Part shown: one piece after another, positions 60,410 through 64,000 of the stretch
How positions within the stretch are numbered: position 1 is the stretch's first letter
Layout of the letters: every line of letters begins with the position of its first letter
Assembly (NCBI GenBank): GCA_023052935.1
Contig: CM041292.1
Location: 101,906,426 to 101,970,425 of the forward strand
From: Piezodorus guildinii
Taxonomy: Eukaryota; Arthropoda; Insecta; Hemiptera; Pentatomidae
Direction: 5' to 3'
Length of the DNA stretch: 64,000 nucleotides
Made by a program: the position numbers and the translations under genes
Notes under the pieces: model-generated
Told to the model about the DNA's origin: nothing
Database searches by the model: none
Seen by the model: only the letters and a program-made list of their open reading frames with translations

Positions 60410-61143
60410 CTGTAAAATAAAATATTAATCAAATTAAACATTGAATGGTAAATTTGATATTATCCACCAATTAAAATAATTTACAATTACCCGATGTTAA
60501 GCAAAATTAAATATGACATATTACTTTCACTTACTAATATATATATATTAAGAGAAAGTTTTGCGATCGTGAAAATTTTCGAATTCCAGTTTTCAACTGA
60601 AATACACGTTTCCAAATAACCAAAGGATCCCAAAAAAGGTCTGTGAGTATGTGGCAAGTCTAGCACGAAAAAGATAAGTTGAATAAAACTGAAAATTTAT
60701 ATTTGAGACAACCATACGCCCGAGATGTTACAGCAACTTTTTCATGAAATATGGCTTACCAGAAGAGCCACTTTATAGTATGCATTTTACACCTTTTCAC
60801 GATTTCCTCCAAAACAGCTCCAACGAATTTAATTAAACTCGCTATATCGATGCAAACTTTTATGTACTTTTATACAATTGTAGGTTTAATTCCGATTGAA
60901 ATAGTCTGACAGGGCTTAAATGCCGACATTTTAAATTTTCATCCTCTAAAGTACTCTCAATTTCGTAGATTCCAAAAATAAAACATATGATCTTATTAAC
61001 ATAGATAAGAACGGTTATATACAAGTTGAACAAATTTGATTGTCAACCAAATGTATAAAGAGCAAACTATGTTTTTATTTTAATTTTTGATATTAAGAAC
61101 AGTAATATTGACGTATAATATATTGTTGGAAAGAGAAAGATTT

Positions 61144-61640
61144 AATTATACTCGTAGGTGGTCAGGAGTCAGTCTTTTTCTAAATATTTTTAAGTTTGCC
61201 GACGTTTCGACTCAAGCTTGTGAACCATCATCAGGGCTACAAACATCAGAACAAAAGAGATACATATTAATGTGATAATGACATTTTTTTTAATGTAGTG
61301 ACAATGATAACATTTAAAATAAAACAGAAAATATACCAACATACTTAAATATTATAGATACAAATAATGATAGTATAATAAACAATATGATGATGATAAG
61401 CATAAATGCAAAACTTTAGACTTTAATATAGAAGTAAAGAATTATATATAAACGTACCATTATTGGGCCATGTCCAAGCACAAACTGAGGAAAACCGAAA
61501 ACATAGGTAGTACGGGGAGGGATTCGTGTAAAAAAACCCTGAATGTTTTCCCCTCTTAATATAAATATTACAGCTTATCTTTGTTTTAAAAAGTTTTACA
61601 AAATTATACAATGGATAAACAAAACAAAATATGTACAATA
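61144..61640 (-). mobile_element. Probable Penelope-like element fragment inside Helentron-like copy E
   Basis: A 497-bp insert with the 10-bp TSD AGAAAGATTT (61134-61143 and 61641-61650). Near one end the minus strand carries a hammerhead-like motif, CTGATGA ... GAAACGTC (core 61199-61237), which is typical of Penelope-like pseudo-LTRs. No protein domain is readable in the rest, so the assignment rests on this motif and the insertion structure. Confidence 0.5.
61199..61237 (-). ncRNA. Minimal hammerhead-ribozyme-like motif (Penelope type)
   Basis: On the minus strand, CTGATGA (61228-61234 in plus coordinates) is followed by a segment that can form a short stem with CAAGCT as loop, then GAAAC-GTC (61201-61208). 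GAAAC-GTC gives the two-base-pair stem III known from Penelope-element hammerheads. Core residues are all present. Stem II relies on wobble pairs, so activity is uncertain. Confidence 0.5.
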
Positions 61641-62222
61641 AGAAAGATTTTAGAAAAAAATATTGTCTGATACACAAAATTATAAAAAGTAATGTAAAGC
61701 GACGAGTAGTGCATAAAGTTATTACTGATTGTTATAGTTAGCGATTTAATATTGTTATATTATTTAATCTAAATCACATTTTTCTAACGAAAAAAAATGC
61801 ACGTTTTATTAAAATAAACTTACAGATAGTTTTCAAATTTATTTTTTATTATTATTTATTATTTTCAAATTTATTTATTTAGCAGTCGAGGTAAGTGAAA
61901 GTCGAGTGTTTTCAGCACCAGATTTTTTTTTTTTATAACGTGTCAGTGAATCTCAGATGGCAACTACTAATGTTCTTTAGATAGAATGTAATATTACTGA
62001 ATAATTACATTTGAATAAAATAGCACTCTGAAGCGGTTTTGTGGACTAAGTGAGACTGAAAAAAATTAAAGTTATTTTAGGGGTTAATACAAATTTTAAG
62101 GGCATTTAGTAAAAATTGTTACTACTATTTTACTTATCATTTACGGGTATATCCCTTATTCAATTTTAAAATAACAGTTTATTTCATAAGAAGTTTATGT
62201 CGTTTATTTTTAGGTGGGACAA

Positions 62223-62725
62223 TGGATGATTTTCCGGAAATCAAACCACTGGAAGAACAGGACCCGGTTGAAGAAGGGTTGGTAGAAGAAGATAATGAAG
62301 AAGAAAGCCTGATAATATCCGGTGATTACTTCTCATATAGTTCAACGGACACGAGTATCGATCTAGATGAGTACAAGCACTTGCTACATGAACCATCAGA
62401 GACGTTTTCAGTAATACCATCTCCGCCTCAGGAAGACGAAGTGGATTCCGACGACGAACAAGTGATAATTAAAAGCGAATCTGCGGCTGTTGAAATACTT
62501 TCAGAGCAAAGTTCACTTTCCGATGAGTCCGCATGGGAAAAGGAAGAACCAGAACGCCTGGAGATAGAAGAATCATTCATTGAGGAACTTACGGAAGTCA
62601 AATCGGAACCGTTCCGGGACACTAAAGATGAGCTGGAGGAGGATGTATTCGAACAAACATTGGTCGAAACGGAAGAAACAGTAGAAGAAGAAGATTTAGA
62701 AGAGGAACTAGTAGAACCTGAATTG
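62223..62725 (+). CDS. Acidic Glu-rich protein, exon 1 (unknown function)
   Basis: A coding exon after TTATTTTTAG at 62213. The ATG at 62223 has A at -3 and G at +4. It encodes about 168 residues that are very rich in Glu and Asp, with Ser-rich stretches such as YSSTDTSIDLDEY. It has no cysteines, signal peptide or membrane segment. I do not recognise a family. Codon use is balanced, unlike the surrounding AT-rich DNA, which argues for a real gene. The donor is the GTATGA at 62726; read-through would meet TGA at 62729. A non-coding upstream exon is implied by the acceptor. Confidence 0.72.
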
Positions 62726-63201
62726 GTATGATTTTTTGAGTTATTTTTTTATTACCAGTCTAATCTCAATGAAACAATCCTACTTTCATGGAAACAGATG
62801 ACCAAATTTAACTCAGATTATTTTTTTTCTGAAATAAGAGCATCTTCAACAGGTATAATGGTTATTTCAGCATGATAAATATATTTTATATTAGTTCTGG
62901 AAATGAGATGAAATAAAAATAACTTAAAAATAAATACTAATTGATGAAATGAATCACTATTAGGCGGTGAGAAACCGAACAGATATAATAAGTATTTCAC
63001 TGTTTTCCGTAATTTAGGAAAAAAATTAAAAAAAAGAAGATCAGTGTGCATTATCTTAAAAAATCATAATAGCTTTTGTAAAATACTCCTTACACATAAG
63101 TTGATTCAAAGTGAACATTACATATAAATAACTAAAGATAAATTTCTATATTTGTAGTGTAAGAAACTGATTTTTATTTATTTTATTTGTCAGTTGAAGA
63201 G

Positions 63202-63396
63202 TGGGAAAAGGAACGAAGAATAGCACAATTTCAAAGAGATCTCGAAGAAATGCTGAGCTATGAATTTCCAGATGATGTCAATCAAGAAGAAGAAATGAAG
63301 TTACAAGCATACGAGAGTATGCTCCGAGAACTGGAAAAAGAGGACAAAGAAATCGATATAATGCTCAAAGAGCTAGAAAAAAACGAAAAGACGTAA
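63202..63396 (+). CDS. Acidic coiled-coil protein, exon 2
   Basis: A second exon reading WEKERRIAQFQRDLEEMLSY and ending in a Glu/Lys heptad-like helix (LRELEKEDKEIDIMLKELEK) with TAA at 63394-63396. The composition matches exon 1. The obvious CAG acceptor at 63191-63193 would shift the frame and stop after nine codons. A GAG acceptor eight bases further (63199-63201) keeps the reading frame from exon 1. The start at 63202 is chosen for that reason and is not certain. AATAAA motifs at 63798-63807 could serve as a poly(A) signal. Confidence 0.6.
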   Translation, partial: WEKERRIAQFQRDLEEMLSYEFPDDVNQEEEMKLQAYESMLRELEKEDKEIDIMLKELEKNEKT

Positions 63397-64000
63397 TTTT
63401 ATTTATTTATTTTTTTATTAGAAATATTAGATATGGTCAACGGAAAATAACTCAATGTACTTAGTTATTTTAAGTGTTTTATTTGAAATATGCCAAACAT
63501 GTATAACAATTAATAATAATTAAAGTTTGACGAAAGTAGGAGTTGGCTATTTCACTGGATCCTTCTTAAAAGTATTATTTCTAAATTATATAAATAGGGC
63601 CATTTAAAAACAAAGTGGTTGAAAACGGTTTCTCTTTGAAATCAAAAGATACCTGGAATGTTTCACTTACAAACATAAAATATAAACTATACCATTTAAA
63701 ACCCCATTCAAAAATACATAAATGAAGATTTTGCCGACAAATATTTATTTTTAAAATATTATAAACATTTTTTAGCGACTATATGTTTAAGCCTATGAAT
63801 AAATAAAGATGTAAATTTACATAAAATATAACATAAGATCTGATTTTAGCCTTCATGTCGTAGAGTAAAATTCTCCATTTTTTAAAATAATTATTGTTAA
63901 TTTCAATATGCGTTTGACTGACTGGTTTCAATGAATTCAATTACATTTAAATTTACACGATTTATTAATAAGCAGCTATCAATGAAGCTAAAATTAGTAT

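Larger units (their letters stand above)
60523..61922 (+). mobile_element. Helentron-like repeat, copy E (interrupted)
   Basis: Same family, with a perfect 12-bp subterminal inverted repeat: ACTTTCACTTAC at 60523-60534 and GTAAGTGAAAGT at 61891-61902. The 3' CACCAG end and T tract follow. Removing the 507-bp insert plus duplication leaves about 873 bp, matching the other copies. Confidence 0.68.

Noticed and set aside
62428..62622. Minus-strand Ser-rich ORF
   Set aside because: It is the shadow of the acidic plus-strand exon (GAA and TCT complement each other).
1..64000. CRISPR arrays, prokaryotic operons or insertion sequences
   Set aside because: The window is eukaryotic: spliced genes, LINEs, SINEs and microsatellites; no spaced direct repeats of CRISPR type were seen.

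Overview
The window is AT-rich, intron-rich eukaryotic DNA with large transposon-filled introns and many microsatellites. Jockey-, RTE- and I/R1-like LINEs, a copia element with an initiator-Met-type primer site, tRNA-derived SINEs, and a spondin gene that carries a Kunitz domain all point to an arthropod, probably an insect or near relative. The species cannot be named from the sequence.

Host genes. (1) A complete three-exon plus-strand gene for a LysM-domain protein of the LYSMD1/LYSMD2 family lies at 7022-13331; it encodes 217 residues. (2) A minus-strand F-spondin/fat-spondin-like gene runs from its stop codon at 20035 to at least 60409. Fifteen coding exons are visible and all join in phase. 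They encode about 601 C-terminal residues: the end of the spondin domain, five thrombospondin type-1 repeats (TSRs), a Kunitz domain and acidic linkers. The signal peptide, reeler domain and start of the spondin domain must lie beyond the right edge. (3) A plus-strand gene for a Glu-rich acidic, coiled-coil protein of unknown function lies at 62223-63396. It is probably nested antisense in a 5' intron of the spondin gene. A weak candidate signal-peptide first exon sits on the plus strand near 59344.

Transposons. 1-6900 holds two truncated L2/CR1-like LINE tails, a 471-bp foldback-type MITE and a SINE. SINEs of two families lie in the LYSMD introns and the spondin introns. The spondin intron at 32145-39807 contains a 4449-bp copia retrotransposon with intact LTRs, a 5-bp target-site duplication (TSD) and a broken gag-pol. 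The 14.6-kb intron at 42983-57643 contains an I/R1-like LINE tail, a near-full ORF2 of a Jockey LINE lying between inverted arrays of a ~110-bp tandem repeat, RTE scraps, a 21-bp minisatellite, and a second I/R1-like tail. That second tail is inserted inside a Penelope-like hammerhead-ribozyme motif.

The most unusual signals are a ~0.87-kb repeat family with 12-bp subterminal inverted repeats, at least five copies, resembling non-autonomous Helentrons; two minimal hammerhead-ribozyme-like motifs; and the inverted tandem-repeat arms around the Jockey element. Several nested insertions have TSDs that can be read directly and give a relative order of events.
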